Shown: positions 42,237-50,239, counted from the first letter of the stretch. The stretch is 64,000 nt of DNA from Paenibacillus phoenicis (GCF_034718895.1 NZ_JAYERP010000001.1:62001-126000); one strand, 5' to 3'. Made by a program: numbers and translations. The notes: generated by a model from the sequence alone, not told the origin.

Positions 42237-44864
42237 ATGAGCGTGGAGACGCCGGTGTTTTCGTTAAGTGAACAGGAGCTGGAGCAGATTGAACGCAAGT
42301 TTACGGACATCCGAAAGCTGGCACAGGGCCGGGAGAAGGAATTGTTTGACGTTTTTGACGGCCCTTTAACTGCCGAAGAGGCGTGGGCTTTAAAATTTCT
42401 ATATGTGCATATGCCGCTAAATGATCTGGCCGATTATGACGGCACGTTTTTCTTGACCCATGTTCGTCAGGCGCTTGCCATCCGTAAGCAGGTACCTTGG
42501 GGCGCCCGGGTGCCGGACTACCTGTTCTTGCATTTTGTGCTGCCGGCCAGGGTGAACACCGAGAACCTCGAGGATTTCCGTGAGGTCATTTATGCGGAGT
42601 TGGGGCCGCGGACGGCGGGCTTATCGATGGCGGAGGCGATTCTCGAGGCGAATTACTGGTGCCATGAAAAAGCCACCTACATCGGCAGCGACTTGCGCAC
42701 GCTGTCGCCGATCGGTATGATTCGCAACGCGCGCGGGCGCTGCGGCGAGGAGTCCACGCTGGCGGTTGCGGCGCTGCGCAGCATCGGCATTCCGGCGCGG
42801 CAGTGCTACACGCCGCGTTGGGCGCACTGCGACGATAATCACGCGTGGGTCGAGGCTTGGGCTGACGGCAAGTGGCATTATATCGGCGCTTGCGAACCGG
42901 AGGCCCGCCTAGACCAGGGGTGGTTCAGCGGTCCGGCACGACGGGCAATGCTGGTGCATACCCGCGTCCCGGCGACCTATTCCGGGCCGGAGGAGATTAC
43001 CGTCAAGGGCGGCCCGTATGCGGAGCTGAACCTGCTGGCGAATTACGCGCCGACCCGGACGATCGCCGTGGAGGTGCGGGAGGCGGACGGCACGCCGGCG
43101 GCTGGGGCAAAGGTGCAGTTCCAGCTGTACAACTATGCCGAGCTCTTCCCGCTGGCCGAGCTGATCACGGATGAGCGGGGCGAAGTCCGGTTCACGACCG
43201 GTTACGGCGATCTGATCGTTCGGGCCGTGCGGAACGGGGCTTGGGGGCAGCGGAAGATCCGCATCGCCGATGGCGACCGGTTCGAGATCGTGCTAAGCGG
43301 AGCGGTGGCGGAGCAGCCGGCTGGAAGCGAGGACTTCGAGATGGTGCCTCCGCCGGAGCTGGAGGGTCCGGAATCTGAGCCGCTCCCTGCGGAGCAGTTA
43401 CAGCGGCATGAAGAACGGGTGGCCGAAGGGGCTGCATTGCGCCGTGCTTACGAGGAGACGTTCTTAACGGAGGAGGATGCCAAGCAACTTGCTGCCCAGC
43501 TTGGGCTGCCGGCAGACCGGGTATGGAAAGTGCTTGAGCCTGCCCGCGGCAACAGCCGGGAAATCGCCGCTTTCCTGGAGGAGCGCGTCCCGGAACATGG
43601 CGAATGGCCGCTGCTTCTGCTCGAAAGCTTGCGGGAGAAAGATTTGACCGATACGATGCGCGAGACGCTGGACGACCACTTGACCGGATCGTTGCCATGG
43701 AAGGATTCGTACAACCGGGAGCTGTTCGTGACGTACGTGATGTGCCCGCGTGTGTGGTTTGAGATGATCACCCCTTACCGGAAGGCGCTTCAGAATCAAT
43801 TTACCGAAGCGGAGATCAAATCTTATCAAGCCGATCCTTCCCGGATTGCTGAGTTCCTGAATGAAGGCTGGAAAGTGCATGAGGGACCGGGGAACCTGCG
43901 CGGCAAAGCAGGACCCCTGGGCACATTCCAGCTGCGGATTGCGGACCAAGGTGCGCTGGACATTCTGTTCGTCGCGTTATGCCGGAGTCTCGGCATTCCG
44001 GCAAGGCTGCATCCAAGCGAGCTGAAGCCGCAGTATTATGCGGCTGGTACTTGGGTGGATGCGGCAATCGGAAGCGTACGAGAAGGACAGGCGGAAGCCG
44101 AGGGCCGCGCCGGCCAATTGCTGCTTCGACGCGAAGCGAATGGCGGAACCGACGCACCAAACGCCTCTTATATGGAGAACTTCACCATCGCCCGGCTGGA
44201 AAATGGGTTCTATAAAACGCTGCTGTACCCGCACGGCAAAACCGATGTGTACGATACGGCGTTTGATGTTGAGCCGGGGGATTACCGGATCACATCGGGC
44301 GTACGGCTGAAGGACGGTACCGTGCTGGGACGGTTCACGTACTTCCGGGTGGTGGAGCAAGAGCAGACCGAGGTTACGCTGACCTTTCCAGCTCCATCAC
44401 GGCATATCCCGGTGTACGGGACACCTGATCCCAAAACGCCGCTATGGCAAGCAGACGGGACGGAGACAACGCTGGGGGCGTTATGCCAAGGGCCACGCGG
44501 CGCGATGATCGCTTGGCTGGTGCCGGAACGGGAGCCGTCGAAGCATCTGCTGCGTGAAACAGGAGAGCTCGCGGAAACGTTTGACGTCTTGGGGATCCCG
44601 GTTATTTTTGTCCTTGGGCGTGAAGAGGACTCACCGGCTCCCGTCGTCCCTGAAGCCGCTGCCCGCTTGCCGAAAGGCGCGGTATTCGCCGGCGATCCGG
44701 GTCACATTGCGCTACGCCGGTTCACGGACGCCGGCATCCAGTTAGGGAGCGGAGGGTTCCCGCACCTATTTGTCCTGGACCATGAAGGGAACGTCCGTTA
44801 CGTGCAATCGGGTTATAAGCCGGGAAGCGGCAAGGAAGCACTCCAGATTTTAAGCGATTTGTAG
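42237..44864 (+). CDS. Multidomain transglutaminase-fold protein with C-terminal thioredoxin-like domain
   Basis: A protein of 875 residues. An N-terminal transglutaminase core has Cys169 in GRCGEESTLAVAALRSIGIP, His202 in DNHAWVEAW and, where Asp usually completes the triad, an acidic CEPE (Glu220). It continues with an Ig-like insertion (about 270-350), a second, degenerate TG-like region (LDILFVALCRSLGIPARLHP), a beta domain, and a thioredoxin-like end (GFPHLFVLDHEGNVRYVQSG) lacking a CxxC. No signal peptide. I recall similar proteins in Bacteroidetes glycan loci, with CEPE conserved, but no activity is established. The core resembles peptide:N-glycanase in outline, which is only a hypothesis. 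GAAGGAG lies 9 bases before ATG 42237. Confidence 0.78.
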   Translation: MSVETPVFSLSEQELEQIERKFTDIRKLAQGREKELFDVFDGPLTAEEAWALKFLYVHMPLNDLADYDGTFFLTHVRQALAIRKQVPWGARVPDYLFLHFVLPARVNTENLEDFREVIYAELGPRTAGLSMAEAILEANYWCHEKATYIGSDLRTLSPIGMIRNARGRCGEESTLAVAALRSIGIPARQCYTPRWAHCDDNHAWVEAWADGKWHYIGACEPEARLDQGWFSGPARRAMLVHTRVPATYSGPEEITVKGGPYAELNLLANYAPTRTIAVEVREADGTPAAGAKVQFQLYNYAELFPLAELITDERGEVRFTTGYGDLIVRAVRNGAWGQRKIRIADGDRFEIVLSGAVAEQPAGSEDFEMVPPPELEGPESEPLPAEQLQRHEERVAEGAALRRAYEETFLTEEDAKQLAAQLGLPADRVWKVLEPARGNSREIAAFLEERVPEHGEWPLLLLESLREKDLTDTMRETLDDHLTGSLPWKDSYNRELFVTYVMCPRVWFEMITPYRKALQNQFTEAEIKSYQADPSRIAEFLNEGWKVHEGPGNLRGKAGPLGTFQLRIADQGALDILFVALCRSLGIPARLHPSELKPQYYAAGTWVDAAIGSVREGQAEAEGRAGQLLLRREANGGTDAPNASYMENFTIARLENGFYKTLLYPHGKTDVYDTAFDVEPGDYRITSGVRLKDGTVLGRFTYFRVVEQEQTEVTLTFPAPSRHIPVYGTPDPKTPLWQADGTETTLGALCQGPRGAMIAWLVPEREPSKHLLRETGELAETFDVLGIPVIFVLGREEDSPAPVVPEAAARLPKGAVFAGDPGHIALRRFTDAGIQLGSGGFPHLFVLDHEGNVRYVQSGYKPGSGKEALQILSDL

Positions 44865-44926
44865 CTGTGTACGACGACAACTCAGATTTGCGCGAGTAGC
44901 CGCGCAAACAAAGGGAGGAGCACCAA

Positions 44927-45964
44927 ATGAGCCGGAACTATGTGGTGGCGGGATACGTTAGCGACCGCCACCTCCCTGAACTGACGAAGGAAGAGCTGAA
45001 GAAGCTGACCCATATCAATATCGCCTTTGGCCATGTGCGAGAGGACCGGATTCAAACGGGACATTTGCAAAACTTGGGCCTGCTGCCCGAACTCAAACGG
45101 GAGAATCCTGACTTGACGGTCCTGCTGTCCGTAGGCGGCTGGAGCGCCGGCGGCTTCTCGGAGGCCGCTTCAACGGAAGCCGGGCGGCAGGCAATGGCCG
45201 AGTCGGCGGTCCGCGCCGTCACGGAATATGCGCTTGACGGGGTCGACCTGGATTGGGAGTATCCCTGCTATGCCGAGGCGGGGATTGCTGCCAGCCCGGA
45301 CGACAAGGCGAATTTCACGCTGCTGCTGCGGACGATGAGAGAGGCGCTGGATCGGCAAGGCGAACGGGATGGCCGCCATTATGGGCTGACGATCGCCGCT
45401 GGGGCGGACCAATATTACATTGACGGTACGGAGATGGCTGAGGTCCAGCGTTACCTTGATTTCGTCCAGCTGATGACGTACGACATGCGCGGCGGCTTCC
45501 AGACGTTGACCGGGCATCACACCAACCTGTACACAGGAACCGGGGACCTGTTCCGCATCAGCGTTGACGCCTCGGTGAACCTGTATATTCAGGCCGGGGT
45601 GCCCAAGGAGAAAATCGTCATCGGCGCAGCGTTTTATTCACGCATGTGGAAGGACGTACCAAACGTGAATCGCGGGCTGTATCAAATGTCTCCCGGCCCG
45701 GGTGGGTACGGCCCGGACTTTACTGCATTAGCCGCCGAGTATATCGACCGCAACGGATTTGTCCGTTACTGGGATGAGGAGGCGAAAGCGCCGTATCTGT
45801 TTGACGGCCAAACGTTTATCTCCTATGACGATGAAGCATCGATCCGCTGTAAATGCGATTACGTCAAGGCGCAAGAACTGGCCGGGGTGATGTTCTGGGA
45901 GTATGGCTGCGATCGGACGCACCGGCTGCTTGATGCACTGTACCAAGGGTTAAAATCACCGTAA
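44927..45964 (+). CDS. GH18 chitinase-like / endo-N-acetylglucosaminidase
   Basis: A 345-residue single-domain GH18 TIM barrel. The catalytic motif is DGVDLDWEYP with Asp104, Asp107, Asp109 and the proton donor Glu111. Other GH18 stretches: VAGYVSDRHLPELT, LSVGGWSAGGFSEA, LMTYDMRGGF, GAAFYSRMW and GVMFWEYGCD. It has no signal peptide and no chitin-binding module, so it should be cytoplasmic and act on imported GlcNAc-containing oligosaccharides. It ends the operon. Confidence 0.9.
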   Translation: MSRNYVVAGYVSDRHLPELTKEELKKLTHINIAFGHVREDRIQTGHLQNLGLLPELKRENPDLTVLLSVGGWSAGGFSEAASTEAGRQAMAESAVRAVTEYALDGVDLDWEYPCYAEAGIAASPDDKANFTLLLRTMREALDRQGERDGRHYGLTIAAGADQYYIDGTEMAEVQRYLDFVQLMTYDMRGGFQTLTGHHTNLYTGTGDLFRISVDASVNLYIQAGVPKEKIVIGAAFYSRMWKDVPNVNRGLYQMSPGPGGYGPDFTALAAEYIDRNGFVRYWDEEAKAPYLFDGQTFISYDDEASIRCKCDYVKAQELAGVMFWEYGCDRTHRLLDALYQGLKSP

Positions 45965-45992
45965 GGAACAATCTTAAACTTTCCTAGCCCGC

Positions 45993-46053
45993 AAAAAGCC
46001 TCATGCTTCGCCAACCTTGAACCAAAGGGATAGCGAGCAGCATGGGGCTTTTT
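45993..46053 (+). terminator. Terminator of the glycan operon
   Basis: Long imperfect stem (AAAAAGCCTCATGCTTCGC with GCGAGCAGCATGGGGCTTTTT) ending in a T run. Confidence 0.8.
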
Positions 46054-46152
46054 GTTATGACATCAATCGTTCTAACTTTGCCGGGCCCGTCATAGATATA
46101 AATAGGGGTGTTTTTACCCGCATCTGCGGTACAACCTTAGGCCTGAGGATTT

Positions 46153-46380
46153 TCACAGTTTCCTAGATTCTTTGCTGCCGGAGGCTCCTGAGGTCTGCCG
46201 ATCTTCGCCCAGAATATCATCCAGCCGCTGCACTTCTTCGGAGAGAGCCTGCAAGGAAGCCTCGATGTTGCCCAATTTATCGCCAACGGTTTGCAGCACA
46301 TATTTGATCAGGATGAAGCAAAGTGTGACGGGAAAGCCAACATTAGCAACCAACGACACAATATCTGCAACCTGCATCAT
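46153..46380 (-). CDS. yvrJ: YvrJ-like small membrane protein
   Basis: Seventy-five residues: one N-terminal membrane helix with the YvrJ-like VGFP motif (VSLVANVGFPVTLCFILIKY, about 8-27), then a short amphipathic coiled coil (KLGNIEASLQALSEEVQRL) and a polar tail. B. subtilis YvrJ is shorter but has the same helix pattern, and there it belongs to the SigO-RsoA regulon. Here it faces away from a split sigma factor, which supports the assignment. AGGAGG lies 5 bases before the ATG. Confidence 0.6.
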   Translation of the reverse strand: MMQVADIVSLVANVGFPVTLCFILIKYVLQTVGDKLGNIEASLQALSEEVQRLDDILGEDRQTSGASGSKESRKL

Positions 46381-46558
46381 GGGTACCTCCTTGAACTTTT
46401 TTCGGGCCCTTCACTATATGGGGAAAAAAAGTTTGTCATGGCACAACCAAAATATAGAAAAAATGTTATAATCATTACTACTTATATAATTATGGTTGTA
46501 TAACCCCCTTAAAAATTTCCCTATACATAGAAGATGAAAATGAAAGGGGGAGGTAGTT

Positions 46559-46903
46559 TTGAAGGAACAACATACCGTGTACGAGCAATATCGGAAAGAA
46601 GTTTATCGTATTGCATGGAGGGTTCAATACAGAGCGAGAGTCGTCAGAAAACGGGAATGTTCATTCAATGGAGTCGAGCCGGCCGTAACCTGCTTCACCT
46701 CATCTTCTGATAATAAAATTGTTGTAAGACAGCTGATCAATGCGCTTCCTTCTACGACGGGAAAAACGATCATCTCCAAAATCTATCTACAGGACAAAAC
46801 GGAGGGGGAAGTCGCCCGCGAGTTGAATATGAGTCAGCAAGGGGTGAACAAATGGAAACGAAAGATGATCAAAGAGTTGTCCCGGATGATGAAGAGTTCC
46901 TGA
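46559..46903 (+). CDS. Sigma factor fragment: region-4-like subunit (SigO-like)
   Basis: A 114-residue protein whose C-terminal 60 residues form a sigma region 4 helix-turn-helix (TEGEVARELNMSQQGVNKWK), which binds -35 DNA. No region 2 is present. A second gene overlapping its 3' end encodes a region-2-like partner, so together they resemble the two-subunit sigma factor SigO/RsoA of B. subtilis. The N-terminal 50 residues are basic and unlike SigO in length. TTG start after GGGGGAGG. Confidence 0.6.
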   Translation: MKEQHTVYEQYRKEVYRIAWRVQYRARVVRKRECSFNGVEPAVTCFTSSSDNKIVVRQLINALPSTTGKTIISKIYLQDKTEGEVARELNMSQQGVNKWKRKMIKELSRMMKSS

Positions 46904-47076
46904 GTTTGCTTCAGAAAGCAAGGGATAACGATCCCGATGCGACGTTAAAGTTAATCGAGCTGTTTAAAGGCGATATTGTGCATATAAGCAAGTATATTCA
47001 TATGTCCGAAGAGGACGCCGTTTCCGACATCATTCTCGAGTTTCTGGAGATGATTAAGAGGCGGGAGGAGAAGTAA
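46852..47076 (+). CDS. Sigma region-2-like partner (RsoA-like)
   Basis: Seventy-four residues, acidic and helical (FLSLLQKARDNDPDATLKLIEL, IHMSEEDAVSDIILEFLEMI), resembling RsoA and the short helix-turn-helix proteins of conjugative elements. In B. subtilis RsoA supplies the core-binding half of the bipartite sigma factor. The start overlaps the preceding gene by 52 bases with GGGGTGA close by, implying coupled, near 1:1 synthesis. It ends at a strong terminator. Confidence 0.6.
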   Translation: METKDDQRVVPDDEEFLSLLQKARDNDPDATLKLIELFKGDIVHISKYIHMSEEDAVSDIILEFLEMIKRREEK

Positions 47077-47085
47077 TTGACATGC

Positions 47086-47127
47086 AAAAAAAGTCGGTCA
47101 GGAAGTTCATTCCTGATCGACTTTTTT
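47086..47127 (+). terminator. Terminator after the split sigma factor genes
   Basis: Seventeen-bp stem (AAAAAGTCGGTCAGGA with TCCTGATCGACTTTTT, one mismatch) around AGTTCAT, with T run. Confidence 0.85.
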
Positions 47128-47231
47128 AAATTTTTTGATGAATCCGGTTGTAAATGCGGTTTTTGATTTTCCCTTAGAGATGAGTGCGGTAAAGGGGCTT
47201 TATCAGATAAAAGCGTTGGGAGAAGGAAGCG

Positions 47232-47825
47232 TTAAACGGATAGAGTCTCGGTCTCATGGAAAAGCTCCTGGAACGCTCGCCACGCGTAATCCCGATCTGT
47301 CAGCTTGTTTTGCACCGCAGCTTGCCAAGCGGCATGGTCGGTGGTTAAAGACGAAAACTGATCTACGCCGTACCAGTCTAGCAGTTCTTCACGCGTTACA
47401 CGGTAGGCCGCCGAACCTTCGTTAAAAATCACGGCCTCCAGGTTATCGATATAAGCAAAAGCGGCCGTGACGCTGTATAAATACGCTCGATCGCGATCGA
47501 CATCCGCCATCGGCACCGAAGAATCCAGATTCACTTGCACGGTGAACACGTCCGGATCAAGGGCAAAAGAACGAATCGGTCCCAGGGGGAGCGAAAGGAA
47601 GAGGCCCGAAACTTTAGAAGCATTGCCCATGTAAGGTGTCGCAAAAGAGGCCGTACGGGTGATGTCATGGGTCAGCGGATTGTTTTGCGCTTCGTTGTAG
47701 AGCGCCTCCTGCTTATCCTGGCGCGGTAGCGCCACGCCTTCCACCACGCCCAAGCAGACGAATCCGGCAAGGAGCAGGGCGAAAATTCCGATGTTCCAAC
47801 GTTTGAAGGTTTGTCTCGTCGTCAT
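47232..47825 (-). CDS. DUF4825-like membrane-anchored protein
   Basis: About 197 residues. One N-terminal membrane helix (about 12-30, WNIGIFALLLAGFVCLGVVEG) leads to an extracytoplasmic domain whose pattern NNPLTHDITRTASFATPYMGN, SKVSGLFLSLPLG recalls DUF4825. Its start ATG overlaps the upstream stop codon (ATGA), so it is translationally coupled to the HAAS gene. Function unknown. Confidence 0.7.
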   Translation of the reverse strand: MTTRQTFKRWNIGIFALLLAGFVCLGVVEGVALPRQDKQEALYNEAQNNPLTHDITRTASFATPYMGNASKVSGLFLSLPLGPIRSFALDPDVFTVQVNLDSSVPMADVDRDRAYLYSVTAAFAYIDNLEAVIFNEGSAAYRVTREELLDWYGVDQFSSLTTDHAAWQAAVQNKLTDRDYAWRAFQELFHETETLSV

Positions 47826-48499
47826 GCTTCCCAATCACCTACTTCATGTTTTGTCAGCAACGAAGCGCTCAGCTGGAACGCCAGCGGAATCCCAATCGTG
47901 AGAAACGGCTTGGCGTATTGGATGCCCAGTAGCGCAAACTGATAAGGACCGCCGATCTTCACTTGATAGCCAAACCAGATATTGCTCCCGAACCGGAGGG
48001 CCGTAATCGCGAGCAGGGTGACAAGAATGAACAGCCCCCACAGCAGCCACACGATTCGGCTTCGCCGCCGGGCCGCCGCGATATGTCGCGGAGCCGTTAC
48101 TTCAAGCGCTTGGCCGCGCCACGTTAAATGCAGCACGAGATAAAAGAGGCCAAGAACCAGGACGAAGCCCAGAAGGAAGAAACTTAACGGCGTGCGTTCG
48201 ATCAAACGTAATGGAATAGTGAAGATCCACAGAATGATGGCTAAAAACAGCATCTTTTGCATCCATTCCAAACGATAGCGGTTTACATAGATCAGCGGGT
48301 GTTCGTCGATCAGCCCGTCGATGCGGGTGAGGCTGGATGTTGCCGTTCGGACGGCTTGTTCGTAATCCATTCCGCCAGCCATGAGATCGGCGACTTTGGC
48401 TTCCAGATTACCGATGATTTCCTCTTTCATCTCACGGTTTCGTCCGGTTGCCGGGTAGCCGGCAAATAAACGATCCACGTGGTTTTGCAACGAATTCAT
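47822..48499 (-). CDS. HAAS-type membrane protein (permease prefix domain)
   Basis: About 225 residues. N-terminal cytoplasmic helical domain (1-65: MNSLQNHVDRLFAGYPATGR, MKEEIIGNLEAKVADLMAGG) is the HAAS module that usually accompanies PadR regulators; four to five membrane helices follow. Start ATG 48499 overlaps the PadR stop (ATGA) with GGAGGG upstream. The frame is open further upstream, but only across the PadR gene. Confidence 0.8.
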   Translation of the reverse strand: MNSLQNHVDRLFAGYPATGRNREMKEEIIGNLEAKVADLMAGGMDYEQAVRTATSSLTRIDGLIDEHPLIYVNRYRLEWMQKMLFLAIILWIFTIPLRLIERTPLSFFLLGFVLVLGLFYLVLHLTWRGQALEVTAPRHIAAARRRSRIVWLLWGLFILVTLLAITALRFGSNIWFGYQVKIGGPYQFALLGIQYAKPFLTIGIPLAFQLSASLLTKHEVGDWEA

Positions 48500-48855
48500 G
48501 ATGGGGATCCCTCCTGTTTCTCGATCAGAACGTCGATGATCTCGCGGGAAAATTTCCATGCCGCCAAATTGGCTTTGTAAACCTCGGCTCCCGCAGGGGT
48601 GACATGGTAATATTTGCGCCGCCCGCCCAAACTGCGATCTTCCCCCCAATAGGATTCGATCAGCTTCTGGGCCTCCAATCGCTTTAAGCTGGTGTAGAGC
48701 GACGGCTCTTTCAATTCGTAACGTCCTTGGCTAATGGAGGAGATGGATTTCATGATCTCATACCCGTAGTTATCTCCCTCCTCCAGCAGCACCCGAAGAA
48801 TAATCGTATCGATGTGGCCGCGGATCAAATCCCGGCTGATGGCGCTGTCGTTCAC
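48496..48855 (-). CDS. PadR-family transcriptional repressor
   Basis: About 119 residues: a winged helix (LIRGHIDTIILRVLLEEGDNYGYE, LKEPSLYTSLKRLEAQKLIE, GGRRKYYHVTPAG) and a short C-terminal dimerising helix, the PadR-s2 type. GTG 48855 is preferred: AAGAGGTGA lies 6 bases before it. The palindrome 48878-48893 just upstream is a likely autoregulatory operator. It heads a three-gene operon with 4-base overlaps; such operons report envelope or drug stress in related bacteria. Confidence 0.85.
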   Translation of the reverse strand: MNDSAISRDLIRGHIDTIILRVLLEEGDNYGYEIMKSISSISQGRYELKEPSLYTSLKRLEAQKLIESYWGEDRSLGGRRKYYHVTPAGAEVYKANLAAWKFSREIIDVLIEKQEGSPS

Positions 48856-48877
48856 TTTGTTCACCTCTTTTGAAACA

Positions 48878-48893
48878 ATGTAATACATATTAC
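48878..48893. promoter_or_regulatory. Putative PadR operator
   Basis: Overlapping inverted repeats ATGTAATACAT (48878-48888) and GTAATACATATTAC (48880-48893) directly upstream of the PadR ribosome site. PadR boxes are typically ATGT...ACAT. Confidence 0.6.
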
Positions 48894-48955
48894 TATGTGT
48901 GTCAATGTAGTTGATGCTTGGTTACTTTGTCACTAGATCGCTAAGTCAGTAAGTT

Positions 48956-48979
48956 ACTAGATCACTAGATCACTAGATC
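48956..48979. repeat. Three perfect 8-bp tandem repeats
   Basis: ACTAGATC three times in tandem, with a further single copy at 48932-48939. Noncoding. Confidence 0.9.
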
Positions 48980-49088
48980 CTATGGTCGCTTGTTATTGGC
49001 CGAAGAAGAAGTCTCATCGATTAGTTGTTGCGGCCCCCCTGGGAACTTGTTGTAAAATAGATAGACTGAAGAAGAGGAGGGGAGTCTT

Positions 49089-49800
49089 ATGGATGGTAAC
49101 CATCAACCTGCTTCTATGCCGCTCCATCATGCGATTCATCCGGGGGAACGGATGACCTTCGGCTCGTACCCCCATTCAGCCGATGGGACGGTACAGCCGA
49201 TCGGACGGTACAGCCGATCGTATGGCGGATTCTCCAAAATTCAGGCAACGAGTTGTTTCTGTTGAGTGAAGAGATTTTGGACTGCAAGCTTTTATCACGG
49301 GAAAAGCGCGGATGTTTCGTGGCGGGATGCCGTAGACATCATCTGGCGCGACTGCGATTTGCGGCAGTGGTTAAACGAGGAGTTTTTCGCTGCTGCCTTT
49401 AGCCCGGAAGAGCAAGCGTTGATCGAGCCGGCTTATTGCACAGATAACGGGGAAGGCTGCCCCGATACGGAGGACAACGTGTTTCTGCTGAGTGTAGCGG
49501 AGGTGAAGGCATTCACCGCAAGCCTTGGCAAGGACTGGCTGACCGCCGTAGGGACGGATTATGCGAAATTGAAGAAGCCCGACGGCTGCAGCCTTTATGT
49601 CTATGACAAGGGCGAGGAAGTCAATTATGTGCTGCGAAACGGTCAGAAGATGGGCTGTTCCTGGTGGTGGCTGCGCACGCAGGGCAATTTACCTTCGCGC
49701 GCCCATTTTATCGGTACGGGATGCAGCATCCGCAGCTATCAACGTCAGTCTGGCAAGGGATGGCGTGCGGCCAGCAATTAAGTTGAGTTATGCTCAATGA
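49089..49800 (+). pseudogene. DUF6273-type protein gene broken by several frameshifts
   Basis: ATG 49089 follows GAGGAGGGGAGTCTT, and the first frame stops at 49263-49265. Removing one copy of the 17-bp duplication (49186-49219) restores TVQPIVWRILQNSGNELFLL, the usual DUF6273 core. A T in the run near 49282 then shifts it back (DCK to FYHG), giving WRDCDLRQWLNEEFF, DNVFLLSVAEVKAF and WWWLRTQGNLPSRAHFIG. A third shift near 49745 separates it from the expected end NVSLARDGVRPAIKLSY, which is found in another frame. With at least three shifts it should be inactive. Confidence 0.8.
49186..49219 (+). repeat. Perfect 17-bp tandem duplication
   Basis: GGACGGTACAGCCGATC at 49186-49202 repeated at 49203-49219. 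It shifts the frame of the DUF6273 gene. Confidence 0.95.
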
Positions 49801-49807
49801 ATGGATT

Positions 49808-49991
49808 TAACGGAACGTACAGCCCTTATTTCGCATGGAAGCAGCTGGTCGGAACTTTTAACGGAATCAGATGACGTTATTTGGCTCGAATAGGCTAGAG
49901 CGAGGTTGATTTACGTCCAATAACGGCCTTACGTTCCGTTAGAACGGGAAATCTCGCGGGAAATGGACTTTAGCGTCATCTGGTTCCGTTA
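49808..49991. repeat. Second modular intergenic repeat (TAACGGAAC/GTTCCGTTA)
   Basis: Noncoding. TAACGGAAY occurs at 49808 and 49859 (51 bp apart), its complement GTTCCGTTA at 49933 and 49983 (50 bp apart). Flanks also pair: GGAACGTAcaGcCCTTATT with AATAACGGCCTTACGTTCC, and GGAATCAGATGACG with CGTCATCTGGTTCC. The order is A B A' B', so two interlocked inverted pairs. The rest of 49801-50150 shows no gene. Confidence 0.75.
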
Positions 49992-50152
49992 GAGCAAGAA
50001 CGAGGTATATCGTCTGGCCCCCAGTCAGTCCGTTTACGCTGCATTTGAACTTCTTAGGTAGGGAAATGCCAATGGGGGAGTGCTTACGAGTAGCCGGACT
50101 CAAAGGGATAAAGGTGAGAAAGGGGGCGGACGGGCTAGGGTCACCCCTAGGA

Positions 50153-50167
50153 TTGTAAGCGCTTCAA
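50153..50167 (+). promoter_or_regulatory. Probable cre site upstream of the LacI regulator gene
   Basis: TTGTAAGCGCTTCAA fits the cre consensus except at one position and lies just before the -35 element. Confidence 0.6.
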
Positions 50168-50174
50168 AAAAATC

Positions 50175-50203
50175 TTGTCATCGAAAAAATCCCTTGTTAT
50201 AAT
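50175..50203 (+). promoter_or_regulatory. Sigma-A promoter of the LacI regulator gene
   Basis: TTGTCA (50175-50180), 17-bp spacer, TATAAT (50198-50203). Confidence 0.85.
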
Positions 50204-50207
50204 CGCA

Positions 50208-50223
50208 TTGAAAAGCTTTTCAA
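50208..50223. promoter_or_regulatory. LacI-type operator (autoregulation)
   Basis: Perfect 16-bp palindrome TTGAAAAGCTTTTCAA, placed over the transcription start, 4 bp after the -10 box. The same core recurs before the transporter operon (51412-51425). Confidence 0.75.
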
Positions 50224-50239
50224 ATCGAGGATACAAACG

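Noticed and set aside
46291..46503. Short plus-strand frame overlapping the YvrJ-like gene start
   Set aside because: No ribosome site, overlaps the opposite gene and its promoter region, and has no recognisable pattern.
47135..47425. 96-codon plus-strand frame after the split sigma factor terminator
   Set aside because: Lies behind a strong terminator and mostly antisense to the DUF4825-like gene; no ribosome site.
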